From NCBI GenBank assembly GCA_036971475.1, contig JBAIZL010000425.1, forward strand, positions 3,128,501 to 3,192,500: 64,000 bases of DNA, read 5' to 3'. The notes beneath the pieces were generated by a model that had not been told where the DNA came from, did not search any database, and saw nothing but the letters and a program-made list of their open reading frames with translations. Of the stretch, positions 11,022 to 23,802 are shown one piece after another. The stretch comes from Prosapia bicincta. Taxonomy: Eukaryota > Arthropoda > Insecta > Hemiptera > Cercopidae. Within the stretch, counting starts at the first letter, position 1. Each line of letters opens with the position of its first letter. The position numbers and the translations under genes are program-made.

Positions 11022-11023
<2 letters not shown>

Positions 11024-11077
<54 letters not shown>
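11024..11077. repeat. (TA)n microsatellite
   Basis: Uninterrupted TA repeat of about 50 bp directly at the end of the PLE-type palindrome. Confidence 0.95.
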
Positions 11078-11700
11078 TATTTTAAATGCCAAGTAAGTAA
11101 ATATTTTAAATAGCTATTCTGTCCTTGCCATGAATGACCCGTTTGCTTTACCTTCCAGTATATATTTGCGTGAGACTGGAGTTATTCGTTTTACCGTTTT
11201 AACGAACATTTAACATTTGACATTTAAGCGAAGTGTAATATGGGGAGTGCATTTTAAATACATTAAATATAGTTACTAAAATCGATAATGTACGTTACGA
11301 ATGTGTTAAAATTAAAACGATTTTTAAGGTAATAAAGGTAACTAGCGGTAACGGTAGAATGTTTAATCATAATGACAAACTTGACAAGAAACGTCATGAA
11401 ATGACGAGACTAGTTCATCTCATGTAATTGGGATTTATAGCAAATAACTTAAGTATTGTTCACAAGTTACTAACTACAAACGTTTCCGAAATGTTAGAAA
11501 CAAAAAAGAGTTCGACGTCTGAAATGAATTAACGGCTAAAAAGTTAATTTAATGAAGTATAACATACGTAATATTATACCATTGTTGTGAGATAAAAAGG
11601 TTTAGGTTAAAAAATGTGTCTTACATTTTATTGACATATATAGTTTATTGTAGGTTACTCAACTCAAAACATTACAGCTACTTTAAAACGGTTATTTCAA

Positions 11701-12715
11701 ATCTAGAACACTGTGTTTCGCTAATACGATTGTAAGTTGACAATATAAATGGTGGTGGGAACAATGATGTTTTGAGAAACTATTGAGACAATGCAATTTA
11801 TCTGAGATGAAATGTACATAAAAGTGTTGTCAATACTATTGTAAGCTGATACGATATAAATGACGGTGTAAACAATGACGTTTTGAGAAACTATTCAAAC
11901 AATGAAATATATTTAAGATGAATGTATATAAACGTCTTGTCAATACGGTTGTAAGCTAATGCGATATAAATGACGGTGTAAACAATGAAGTTTTAAGAAA
12001 TTCTTCAGTCAATGCTATATATCACAGATAAAATGCACATAAACTTCTTGTCAATACGATTGTAAGCTGATACGAAATAAATGACGGTGGAAACAGTGAA
12101 GTTTTTAGAAATTCTTCAGTCAATGCTATATATCTGAGGTGAAATGTACATAAACATCTTGTCAATACGATTGTAAGCTGATACGATTTAAATGACGGTG
12201 GAAACAAAGAAGTTTTTAGAGATTCTTCAGTCAATGCTATATATACAGATGAAATGTACATAAACTTCTTATCAATATGATTGTAAGCGGATACGATTTA
12301 AATGACGGTGGAAACAGTGAAGTTTTTAGAAATTCTTCAGTCAATGCTATATATCTGAGATGAAATGTACATAAACTTCTTGTCAATACGATTGTAAGCT
12401 GATACGATTTAAATGACGGTGGAAACAAAGAAGTTTTTAGAGATTCTTCAGTCAATGCTATATATACAGATGAAATGTACATAAACTTCATGTCAATACG
12501 ATTGTAAGCTGATACGATATAAATGACGGTGAAAACAGTGAAGTTTTTAGAAATTCTTCAGTCAATGCTATATATCTGAGATGAATTGTACATAAACTTC
12601 ATGTCAATACGATTGCAAGCTGATACGATTTAAATGACGGTGGAAACAAAAAAGTTTTAACAAACTCTAGATAATGCAATGCACATGATGAGATGAAATG
12701 TATATGAAAGTTTTG
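11701..12715. repeat. ~111-bp satellite array with dimeric higher-order structure
   Basis: About nine tandem units, each starting near ATGACGGTG (or a variant) at roughly 11747, 11859, 11968, 12080, 12190, 12300, 12412, 12523 and 12635. The central units alternate between an A type (ACAGTGAAGTTTTTAGAAAT and ATATCTGAGATGAA) and a B type (ACAAAGAAGTTTTTAGAGAT and ATATACAGATGAA), giving a ~222-bp dimer. Edge units are more diverged. Minus-strand frames through the array are repeat translations, not genes. Confidence 0.92.
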
Positions 12716-13261
12716 AAAATAAATCAAATTAACGTATAAAAGTCAATGTATTTTCTCTATGCTGCGAGGTTAAGAAACGAAAATTACATTTAGCTATTGT
12801 ATACCCGCACAGCCTCCCTCCATTGAGACCCAAATGGATCCATTGTGGAGTGAAGCAACGTTCCTAACACATAAATGGAATTCATTAACAATCCATTTGC
12901 TTCCCTTTATAAATTTTGAAACTCTTATCCTTTAAAAACCCATGAAATTATATTCACCGTATTTAAATAAACAAAATAGTGTTTTGGGATTTAACTAAAT
13001 TATACTTTAGGTATGAATATTTAGGTCTATAAGTGTTATGAATATATCTTTTGGTTATTTTATAATTTTTAATAATGTTTAAGTATGTTGCAAATATGTA
13101 ATGTTTAAAACTTGGAATTTCGATATGAAGGTATTTTTGTAACAAGTGTACATTCATTATAAAACCATACTTGATAATATAAACATTTTACTGCACTAAA
13201 ATTACCCTTTTTTACTGCCTCCTTCAAACATTGATATATTTGGCCCACCTAGTGCTGTAAA
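12716..13261. other. AT-rich spacer, nothing recognised
   Basis: Non-repetitive AT-rich DNA between two tandem arrays; no gene or RNA recognised. Confidence 0.5.
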
Positions 13262-13607
13262 ATCGTTGTTTGCATTATTGTTTATATATGTAAATATTGT
13301 TGTTTGCATCATTGTTTATATATGCAAAATTGTTGTTTGCATTATTGTTTATTTATGTAAATATTGTTGTTTGCATTATTGTTTATACATGTAAATATTG
13401 TTGTTTGCATTATTGTTTATTTATGTAAATATTGTTGTTTGCAATATTGTTTATATATGTAAATATTGTTGTTTGCATTATTGTTTATATATGTAAATAT
13501 TATTGTTTGCATTATTGTTTATATATATAAATATTGCTGTTTGCATTATTGTTTATATATGTAAATATTGTTGTTTGCATTATTGTTTATATATGTAAAT
13601 ATTAATA
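13262..13607. repeat. 34-bp minisatellite
   Basis: About ten tandem copies of a 34-bp unit built from TTGTTGTTTGCATTATTG and TTTATATATGTAAATA, with single-base variants such as TTTATTTATG. Confidence 0.93.
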
Positions 13608-13924
13608 CTGTTTACTTAATTTAGTTAATACAATTATTTTTATAGATGCGTGCTTTATTGTAATAAATTACGCATATATTAGAAAATAACATTAGTCTAT
13701 AATAGGAATTAAAGACATTAAAAAGTCATCCTAATTTCTGGACTAAATACACTAACGGTATGACACTTCTAATGATAAGCACTTTACCCGGATCCAGTTT
13801 CCTTCTCATGACAATGGGCTTTGTAAGAAGTACCAATAGTAGTTAACACATACATTAATTCAAAATACCATAACATTTCAGACAAACGAAAGTTTATTAA
13901 TTAAACGTTTTTCAATTTTTTCTT

Positions 13925-14815
<891 letters not shown>

Positions 14816-17479
14816 TTTAATATTGATGCACTGAAATTAATTATAAAGGTTCACAATAAGTAACTAACTGAGATAGGTTTCGTTTTTGAAACCAAATTAA
14901 TTTTCTAACGAAAGCTATGTGGTTGCCGAAATGAAGGCATTGTTTCTATTCCGCTAGTGATTTATCAACAAGAGTGGTGTTGTTGCGTTAGAAAACTTTT
15001 TCCCCCCAACATACATATCCTTGTCTGGTACTTTGTAGTTATATTGGTAGTAAAATTATTTTTTGCTGTTACAGCTATGTGCACTTAGTTATTTAGGTTT
15101 ATGGAATTTCATAGCGTTTCCCCCAAAACTTTAATGAGGAAACGCTATCGACGAAAAACATCACGATACATCAATGTTTTACAATTAATTGATGTTTGAG
15201 AGTTATTTATAAGAAAAGAAAATCTAAAGACTTAATTTTAGAGAAAATGTTTGAATAAATTGTTGAAAACCAAAATTAGATACGTTTAAATGGAAGTAGA
15301 ACAGAGTTTATCAAATTTGTGTCCTAGAAGTAAAACGTACAAGTTAACCTCAACATTTCAAGTGTTAAGTCAAATAACAGGAATGTTCCAAAAGTTCGAC
15401 AGTTAATGTCTTCGTCTACGTGCTTGGGTGGAGTATTTATACGCTGTAAGGCTCTGGGTCTTCACAAGTTGTAGTAAGTCCTAAAGCGTCTTGACAATGC
15501 AGTTCCTGCATGGAAATATGCCTCTTATCGTCGAACTATAGAACTCGACGTCGTTGAAACTTGTCAATACAAAGATAACTTTAGACTATAAAGTTTTATC
15601 TTACTACATGTATTTCCTACATTTAGAGTTATTCTTTTAAAGAAAATGATAAACCTATTAATTTTAATTTTTTATTCTATTATTACAGTAGAACTCTTAT
15701 TTTACGAGCGTCTGTTTTTCGAAAACTGCTATTTAATTTGCTGATGCATTAATATACAGTAATATTTTTAGTCAATAATAAAATTAAATTTCACCAACTA
15801 AAAACTAAAAGACGAAATAATTATAAAAATTGTGAAATTTTTGCTTTTTGTGAAATATTAGAGATACAGGCAAAAACATGTAAAATTCTGATATACTGAT
15901 CTAATGGTATAACATATATTCTGTTTTACTTTGGTCCTTTCATTGTTAATACAGTTGCAAATATTTTCAACAAAGAAAACAAGATAAAAAACTAATAACT
16001 AACAATGTGCATTATAGACATTTACGGAAGTTTCTTTAGAAAACGTAAATTAACGTACAAAAAATATAATATAGAAATGTTAACGTTTTTACAAACTTAT
16101 TTTTCAGTGCCTTGTGAAGGATGAATTATTAAATATATTATGTATCTTCCCTGATATTAATTGAACCGATGGTATTATACTTTATAAGATGAGAGCTTTC
16201 GTCTATTTTCCCTACTTACAAGTATAGCAATACGCAATACATTAGTTTCAATACGTCTCGACTACTACAGCTAATGCTTGGTATATTTTATAATATTTAT
16301 TTAATTATATAATAATTAGAAAAAAGGACATGAAACAAATAGTTATATCTATAAAACAGCTTTTGAGGAAATAAAATGCTAATAAAAATATTTATTACAT
16401 GTTGAAAAGCATAGAAAAGTATCTTTTGTGTGAAAAAGTTAGATGTAAAAATAGATTAATCCACCGTGCAGTGTTGCTTGTCAACCGTGCAAGCCTAGAC
16501 TTAACGTGATAAAATATTGTAAAATACCTGTCTCAATTATTAAGAGGTAATGTTTGACCTTTTCTAATGCAGTTTTCCATTTGTATAAACGGTTAAATTA
16601 ATTTAGCAATTATATTCCTTTTAACGTATAAACAATGTACACTTTAGAACGGTTCAGTTACTATATAAAAAATAGTTTATTTGCAATTAGTATATAGTTA
16701 CATTCTGTATTGTGAAATTATTCGTTATCTTTGAAATTTATCAAATTATGATTGACAAAAAATTCTGTTATTAAATTTGAGTAAAGTGTAAAATAGAGAA
16801 ATAGAGTAAGTAAATTTCACTCACAATACAATTTTGAAGAAAAGTGTATTATATTAAAACAAATATTTTAAAATATATTTACATTCCTTCATTTTTTGAC
16901 AGCAGCTCTTTTATAACATTATTAAATACACTTTAAAACAAGAAATTAAACCCTTATCTTTCATTATGTGATTTTAGGTCAAAAAATGTTTGTTTGAAAT
17001 ATATTTACTTAATGTTTTAACATAAAGAAGCGTTTCTCCAAAATTTGCGTTTCTAGCCCTAGCCTTTACTTTCTTTACATATTATGGCAGAAGGTTTTAT
17101 CGAAATAAAAAAAACGAATTCATTATTGAAAAACATCTCATACAAATTTTAGTAATATTAATTATTAATTTGTTTTTCTAAAATTAATTTAAATAAGGCT
17201 TGTATAATACATACTTAATTATTTATGACAAATTTTACTATTTAAGTAACTAAACATATAAATAAAACTCAATACCCATAACGAAATTATCTTACTTACA
17301 CCAACACTTGATGTAAATTTCAGTTATAAAGTATTTATCTTCGGAAGTACTCGCCTTATTTGACTTGTAGTCCACAGTTACTTTATAGAATTGTTGATTA
17401 ATCAACCATAGTTACAATAATTACTATTGATTAATCAGTTTTATCAATAATGATTGTTAATAATTGGTAAGCTAAAAAT
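14816..17479. other. AT-rich DNA, no gene recognised
   Basis: No coding domain seen. An 11-bp inverted repeat (ATAGCGTTTCC at 15111-15121 and its complement at 15138-15148) can form a hairpin with a 16-nt loop. Confidence 0.45.
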
Positions 17480-18720
17480 ATCTGCCAGGTGTGAAGAGCT
17501 AAATTATTTCCAAAAATTGAATTTGAATATTAAATTAGAGAAAGTGGATGTAAATGTTCTCAAAAATGTAAGAACAACCACAACTTCTTCAATTTTATCG
17601 ACGGTATTAAAATGAAATTGAGAAAACCCCGTAACGTGAGAGTATTGTATTTCGCTAAAAATATATTGGTTCGATTAGAGATGAAATATGAATTGAGGAA
17701 ACTGAAAACTGAAGTTTATTATTTTCATTCATTCTGCAACGCCTGGGAACGGTTTAGATAATTTATATAGAAAGAGAAGAGTCAGGTAAAGCCTTATAAA
17801 AAAAAATATAGGAACAAATATCTGAGCAACATAGTAATGAAAATAAGGAAGACATTTTGGTAAATATTGAATTTTCATTGTTTTTGAGAATGACAAATTA
17901 GTTGTTTTTAAAAAAAGTTAAACATTTGTCATTACAGTTTCTAGGGAAAAATTTAATTGCTGATAAAATCAAAGAATTGAATTTAAAAATAGCCACAAGA
18001 GTTTCAGTGGAATGCTGGTAAAATTATAATAGTAGATAGTATACAAGATAATAAAATGATAAATGCAATACAAACATATGATATATTAGTTTAAGTGTCT
18101 AAAACCGTCAGAAGAGAAACTAAGTGAGTTTTTGAAAGCAGTTAAAAGAAATACCATTGTAATTTGAGATAAGGATACAATGTTAGTAGGGTTAAAAGTT
18201 TTTTAGTGTAGGGCTCAATGAAAAGTGAATAAAAAATCCATGAAATTAGCTTATAAATAAAGATAAAGAAGTAGTAAATAGTTGTAAGATGTTATTACCA
18301 AATTTAAATCTTGCATTACTAAGGTTAAATTGTCTACCCATACTTCATAAACCTGATAAAATGATGAAACCGATAGGTATCTCTATGTGTTTGGGGAATT
18401 CTCAAAATCTGATTTCCTATGAAAAACTTAAACTATAGAAAAAGTATCGAATTTGTTAATAAGATTAGAATTTAAAAACGTAAACAAAGTTTAATTAGTG
18501 ACGTTTTATTGTTATTTAACGTTAGTTAATCTTCAGTAACTTTATTGATGAGGCGATAAAATTCTTTAATTGAGTATTAAAACGTAAAGGAGTTGAACAG
18601 CCGAGCATCAGTGAATATATATTAAATTTAGGGGTAGTTGAATGAAATTGAATTTATTTTCAAATTAATAAATAACTTTATATCAAATATATCGTACACC
18701 TAAATACCTTAAGTAACTAA
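17480..18720 (+). pseudogene. Decayed Penelope-like element, N-terminal and reverse-transcriptase region
   Basis: Multiple frames read together give PLE-like segments: an N-terminal lysine-rich region (about 17520-18000), a fragment resembling the IV...DKD segment (about 18150-18200), LPILHKPDKMMKPIG (about 18325-18385, the PLE 'PKIHKP' block) and SDVLLLFNVS (about 18498-18527, the PLE 'FDVxSLFTNVP' block with catalytic aspartate context). A downstream block near 18580-18700 resembles the region after it. Many stops and frameshifts separate these pieces, so it is an old, non-coding relic. No GIY-YIG domain is visible downstream; instead a large inverted repeat begins at 18817. The assignment rests on motif order recognised by eye and is moderate. 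Confidence 0.6.
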
Positions 18721-18816
18721 AAAGGGCATGTAACGTACATCAAGTGTTATACTAATTAAATAAATTTAATTATGTTACAGATATAAACAATAATCTAGCT
18801 GGCTCGTGAGTTAAGG

Positions 18817-19125
18817 TTATAAACACAAGAAATATATACAACTCACAATTATAAAAACTTATTTTAATAATCATTTCAAAGCCTTATGTCATCATCATTA
18901 GTGATGCTACCACAAACATAACATTAATTAAAGAAATGGAACATAACGTATAATATTTCTACAAATCCAATTCTAACTTTTGTAAAAATATGATAGGTTA
19001 TGTTCCATCTCTTTAAAGTTATATGTTTGTGGTAGGATCACTGGATGATGATGACATAAGTCATTGAAACGCGTATGAATTAAAGTTTTATAGTGAGTTG
19101 TGTATAATTCTTGTGTTTTTGTGTT
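18817..19125. repeat. Long inverted repeat with opposed hammerhead-like motifs (second family)
   Basis: The left arm (about 18817-18955) is the reverse complement of the right arm (about 18985-19125), with imperfections, around a ~30-45 bp centre. The arms share CACAAG, AACTCAC, GCCTTATGTCATCATCAT or its counterpart, and CTACCACAAACAT. The right arm carries GATGATGATGAC, loop ATAA, GTCATTGAAACGCG. This is a layout like a hammerhead core (CUGAUGA, stem, GAAA) with deviations. Related sequence occurs at 29240-29383 and 32950-33180. Confidence 0.65.
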
Positions 19126-21645
19126 ATAGATGTTTATTTTTTCGTTTAGATAGTTCATACTCTACAATTGATCAAGAGATTGCTTATTTGTAAACAATAA
19201 TTAAATAGTCTTGTTATTATTATTAAAATTTCCACGTAACTTTAAAAATATACCTACAGTGTTATAAAAATGCTATCATGTAGGAAGAGTAATTATTGCG
19301 TCAGAAGATTATCATACTCTGGATTAAACTGTTATATTTACAAGATCGATTTTAAAAGTAAATATGTTTTTACTGATTACATTATCTAACAAAGGCCACA
19401 GTATAACATGCAAACAAATAACTAGTAAAAATACTCTTTGCAAACTAAACAGTTCTTAGTTGGAAATAATTTACATTGCTAGTTTCATATCATACGTAAG
19501 TCTATAAAGTTAGTAGACTAATTAGGTTTGATTAAATTAATTTGAAAGAAAGTCATAATAATTTGATACAACTATCATCCATTCGTAACCTTTCGCCTTC
19601 CTCAGTGATATTTTATTTACAATGTATTATTGTAAGACTATTCAAATGACCGTAAACAAAAATCATAAGGAAATAATAAATACAGAACGTAATATTTGCC
19701 GTACAATAACTGCCCAGTAATGTAAATGTATAATATTTACTTCAATTTTTATTAAGTTATTTGTACTTGTTTCACAAAATTGTAATTTTGTAGTAAATAA
19801 TAGATGGCAATCAATTAAGCACAGTTTACTAACACAGTAAAAAAATCAGACACAAAACAAGACAAATTTTATAAAAAAACATACGTCTCTCCATGAAGTT
19901 TATAATCACTAAAATATACGTAATCCTTTAGAAACGCACTCGTTCATTGGCCAAGTTATAACTGAATATAAACCATACAGACGCCGCACTGTTCGGCCAC
20001 TTCTATTTCTACCGCGAGAGGCTTTGGACTCACTGACTTGTTTGGCGAGGCCTGCCAACCTTCACCTACGTCACTAACTTTTGATTTGACTCAGTTTCTG
20101 GATCTCTACCGGTTGGTTATTTATAATTCTTCAACTTTCCGGATTCACTCTCGGCGGAGTAAAGTGATTGGAGGTTTGTTGATTGTGTAGTTTTACAAGT
20201 ACGCTAATAGAAATTGTATGCGCGCAGTAAAAATGTTATTCATGAATTTAATTTATGTTTTTAATATTTGTTCCCTGTTACTAACACGTCCAACAGTTTC
20301 AATTAATATTAAAAAGCCACAGAATTTAATTAAAGTTTTAATGAATAAAATCTAAATGTTTGAACGTTTTCTAATGAATTAATTCTCCCAATGAAGGAAT
20401 TTGTACTGATTACTAAGTCCCTAATTCGACATCGTGATGCCGATTCCAAACCAAAATTCAATTAAACTCCAAGATATTTTTGAAACCTGCTGAATTTAGT
20501 CATACTTTTGAGGAATTAATTAGTTAAAACTTTTACATTTTAGAAAACACAATAATAATATTTATATTTGAAACGTTAAATATCGCGCTTAATTAAAGAA
20601 AAATTAAGAAGGAAGTTGAAAAGTTTGTTGTAGACTTTTTGTATTATTGAAATTATACACGTTTTAAAACTCTTCCTCAATATTTATCAAAGTAAAGGAA
20701 TTACTTACCTATAAATTTGTAAATAATAACTAACCATCTACTCTACAGAAAACTATTTGTGAGTAATTTGTTTACGATCAAGAAAATTTTGGTATAAAAT
20801 TGCCTTTAAATTTCAATCATAGTTATTGGATAAGAATTAATAACAATTTTGACAAATATTTCATTTTGAGAATGGTTTCGTATAATATTTCCTTGATAAA
20901 TAATTTCCTAATTTATTTTATCAGATTTATGTTTTCGCTCTTATTTATTAAGTGTTAGTCTATAAGCTTTACGTTTTAGGAAGTACAAGAACGGTATTAA
21001 TAATAAATTTATATACAACGTTTTGTTTTAAAAATTGTGTGCAATATTCATTCAACAGAAATTTTAGAAAATTGCTGAACAATTATTTTTATAATTATTT
21101 TTTGTGTTTTTCTTAAATTTTGAATAATTAGCTATATTACAATTTTAGTTTGATAATTTGACTGTCTTTTCAAGACAACTCTATTCATTAAGCGTTAAGA
21201 AATTCTAAGATTCATGAAACTACGATTTTTGTTAAATTTTTGAACACGACATAATTTCCGAGATTAAAATATTATATAAACTCTAAATTTAAAAAAAACA
21301 ATATAGGCCTATTTGTTTTCGCAAAGTAATTCCTGAATTAAAAACATCTCTAATGTAACTAAGCTTTCAAAATATTTTTTAGTATTGCTATAATACAATA
21401 CTTGTTTGCTAGGATTTAAAATACATATTCTGAACTAATGCGATTTCTGTACTTTATAAATGTATTTTTATTTTTAAAATAGAATATATTTAGCATATCT
21501 ATGTAGGTCTAATTGAGAAAGTGTCCTTTTGACAGATAATTTCAAGTATGTCGAATACTTGTTGTTTTCCTGCAATGAGATGTATTGTTGGAAATAGTTA
21601 TTACACAAATCCAACACAAATCAATGCAATGGCAATTTAATGTAT
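19126..21645. other. AT-rich DNA; GC-richer promoter-like patch near 19960-20180
   Basis: No coding region recognised. The 19960-20180 patch contains ATATAAACC followed by a less AT-rich, CpG-containing ~150 bp and could be an untranslated first exon or promoter. This is speculative and rests only on composition and a TATA-like motif. Confidence 0.25.
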
Positions 21646-21649
21646 TTAG

Positions 21650-21880
21650 TTATTATTTGATAAGTTTTTAAACGTTATCCTACGACTTTCGATACCCAGT
21701 CTCAATTTCTCTCGGTGCATCTGGATGTATTTATTCGAGTTGCTTGTCGTTGATTTGTTGATCTGTAATCTCTCTTCAACTAAGGGGATGTTTTTTCCTT
21801 CTTCTTCTACCGCGAGGGGTCCACAGAAGGATTTGCTTAGGAAGGCGATCTTTAGGCATTCTTTAAACAGGTGTATCTCA
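21650..21880 (-). pseudogene. Degenerate 3' end of a non-LTR retrotransposon pol
   Basis: Combining minus-strand frames gives KDRLPKQILLWTPRGRRRR. This resembles the block near the C-terminus of many animal endonuclease/reverse-transcriptase proteins ('RLPK..L.W.P.G.R.RGRP'), followed by degenerate sequence including NKYIQMHREKLRLGIESR. A frameshift falls inside the arginine-rich run. The domains needed for activity are missing, so this is a relic. Confidence is limited because only one short block is recognisable. Confidence 0.45.
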
Positions 21881-21894
21881 GTTGTTGAATACAA

Positions 21895-22982
21895 TTGTTG
21901 TCTACTACTGTATGTTTTAGTTTCCAGACTCCTGTTATTTTTGGTTCGTTATTCTCTCTAATCTTGATTTACGTATTGCACACCTCAAGGAATCCATTTC
22001 TGCAGTCTCTAGCTTTCTTTTGTATTTTTATATCATCGGTCGTACATCACTGGTGTATGTGACAATAAGTTTGACAATATGAATATATATCCTGCTTTTA
22101 TTTAATATTGATTAATTCCAGAGGATTCTACTAGGTAAGACAACTCACCTTTCTTCTCTGGTTGTTTCTTCTTATATCTTGCTAACATTTTCTTCCTGTG
22201 TAATGGCCCCAACCAACGTACGTATATAGGTATATACCAATGCCGAAATATTCTTTTATCTTTCAATGTCAGGTCTGGTTTTCATGTATATGTTCAGTCA
22301 AACACAAAAATTCCCTTTGCATACGCAAACTGGAATATTAAGTGTTTCTTCAATCAATAGGAACGCGGAGATCTCTTCAAAATGTAAAGAGAGAAGTCAG
22401 TTTTCTTAGAACACTTTACAATTCCTCTGCGCAATAAAATAATTGTATCATTTGAACCGAATTATTTTAATTGCTCTTAAAAGAAAAGCATTTTCTTTTA
22501 ATTAAAATGCCCTCGTTAGCAAATAAATGGTACAAAAATGCGAGCTTTAAATTGGCGTTTGAGATTAGACATAAGGTAGCAAATAAATTAACAAATAGCT
22601 TACCGATAATGTAAACTGAGTACTTATTGTTCTGTTTAGCTGTACCTCGTTAACTAGCATTATTATTTGCTTTTATGAAATGTATATAACTGCGTTTGCA
22701 ATGTTTTAACTATTTAATTGTGTATTTTAAAATGGTTTCAATCACATACGATTTTGAAATTTTATGTACTCTTGAGTTTAAAAGTAAGATTAATTGAAAA
22801 GAAGTAACATCACAAGGTCCGTAAGTTCTCCCGCAAATCTGGAGAAAATCACAAGTTAGTTGACACCAAAATGTCTGAGAGAAAGCATGGTCTTTGCATC
22901 TCACACCAGACAGTTTATTCCTAGATGCTTATTGAAAAAAATAGATCAATGAATCTGGAACCACCGGCAGACTCGTTGAATT
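21895..22982. other. AT-rich DNA, nothing recognised
   Basis: Between a non-LTR relic and PLE copy A; no gene, RNA or clear repeat recognised. Confidence 0.4.
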
Positions 22983-22985
22983 GCT

Positions 22986-23016
22986 TTTCGTTGGTAAACA
23001 GTACTAACATCATCAG
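22986..23016 (-). ncRNA. hammerhead-ribozyme-like core (left arm of PLE A)
   Basis: On the minus strand: CTGATGA, stem II (TTAGTA against TACCAA, slightly mismatched), GAAA. It is the inverted partner of the core at 23643-23673. Confidence 0.6.
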
Positions 23017-23194
23017 GAATGAAAAATACAATAATGCAAGACATAGGCCTAAAACATATGTCAAATTAGAAATAGAATTAATGCTAAATTTATAGAAATT
23101 GCCAAGTTTATTTTGTTGCTTAAATGTCAAAATTGCATACAAAACTAATAAAAAAATAATAAACATAATAAATAACAATAATTAAACAAATAAT

Positions 23195-23550
23195 ATGCAT
23201 GAAAAAGGTGGTGTTTGTAAATTAGAATGGGAAAACTGTAATAAAACTTATATAGGTCAAACCAAGAAAAAATTAAAAGAAATATATAAAGATCATTTGA
23301 ATGTTTATATAAATCCAGAAATATATAAATCAAATTTTGCAAATCATTGTATTAATAATAAGCACCAATTTCTAAATATTGAAAATATGAAACTTATAAA
23401 AGAAATTAATAAAGGATTAAGAATGAATATATACGAAGCATTCGAAATATATAAATACAGTAATAATAACAAATAATAAAAGATCAAATACAAATACATT
23501 CTAAATTTGATACTATATTCAATTTCTATAATGTTACAGCAACAAAATAA
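23195..23550 (+). pseudogene. PLE A GIY-YIG endonuclease domain, frameshifted
   Basis: The first 93 residues (23195-23476) match the PLE GIY-YIG nuclease, which nicks DNA for target-primed reverse transcription. The expected 'GVY' is GVC (residues 6-8) and 'YIG' is intact (TYIGQTKKKL, 19-21). The conserved arginine seen in copy C (KERYKEH) is replaced in KEIYKDH. The block YKSNFANHCINNKHQF and the C-terminal NMKLIKEINKG.RMNIYEAFEIYK agree closely with copies B and C. A shift near 23474 then moves the remaining C-terminus (IIKDQIQIHSKFDTIFNFYN) to another frame, ending near 23550. Loss of the arginine and of the frame argues against activity. The ATG at 23195 lies inside the element and is not a natural start. 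Confidence 0.85.
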
Positions 23551-23642
23551 AACTTGGTAATTTGTATAAATGTAGCAACAACTCTATTCCAAATTTAACA
23601 TATGTGTTAGACCTATATCTTGCATTATTGCATTTTTCATCC

Positions 23643-23673
23643 CTGATGATGTTGGTACTGTTTACCAACGAAA
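23643..23673 (+). ncRNA. hammerhead-ribozyme-like core (right arm of PLE A)
   Basis: CTGATGA (23643-23649), stem II arms GTTGGTA (23651-23657) and TACCAAC (23663-23669), GAAA (23670-23673). This is the cleanest core in the window: all conserved core bases are present and the stem is 7 bp without mismatch. Confidence 0.7.
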
Positions 23674-23748
23674 AGCTATGAATATAAATTAATAAATATT
23701 CTTGTATTTGAATAACCTATGTTGTTTTAGATTACAAAACAAAAAAAC

Positions 23749-23751
<3 letters not shown>

Positions 23752-23798
<47 letters not shown>
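23752..23798. repeat. (TA)n microsatellite between PLE copies A and B
   Basis: Pure TA tract at the 3' end of PLE A; PLE B (opposite strand) begins within about 100 bp. Confidence 0.95.

Positions 23799-23802
<4 letters not shown>

Larger units (their letters stand above)
10784..11023. mobile_element. PLE-type palindromic terminal repeat with two opposed hammerhead-like cores
   Basis: Left arm (about 10784-10895) and right arm (about 10925-11023) are near-perfect reverse complements joined by a short AT-rich centre. Both arms run from GAACTAAGTC through CAAATACAAGAATTATAA to the CCAACGAAAAGC block. A fragment of the same arm recurs at 54950-55000. The arm ends match the 3' region of PLE copy A, so this appears to be a PLE terminal repeat pair without its coding region. 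A (TA)n tract abuts the right arm. Confidence 0.75.
22983..23750 (+). mobile_element. Penelope-like element copy A, flanked by inverted hammerhead-bearing ends
   Basis: A GIY-YIG endonuclease fragment (plus strand) lies between two inverted copies of the element's own 3' region. About 140 bp at 22983-23120 is the reverse complement of about 23538-23685. The shared sequence runs from the hammerhead-like core through CATAGGCCTAA-type sequence to AAGTTTATTTTGTTGC. The reverse transcriptase part is absent. The 3' flank ends in a (TA)n tract at 23752. Confidence 0.8.

Noticed and set aside
12022..12491. Minus-strand frames with repeated SVYIALTEESLKTSLFPPSF
   Set aside because: Repeat translations of the 111-bp satellite.
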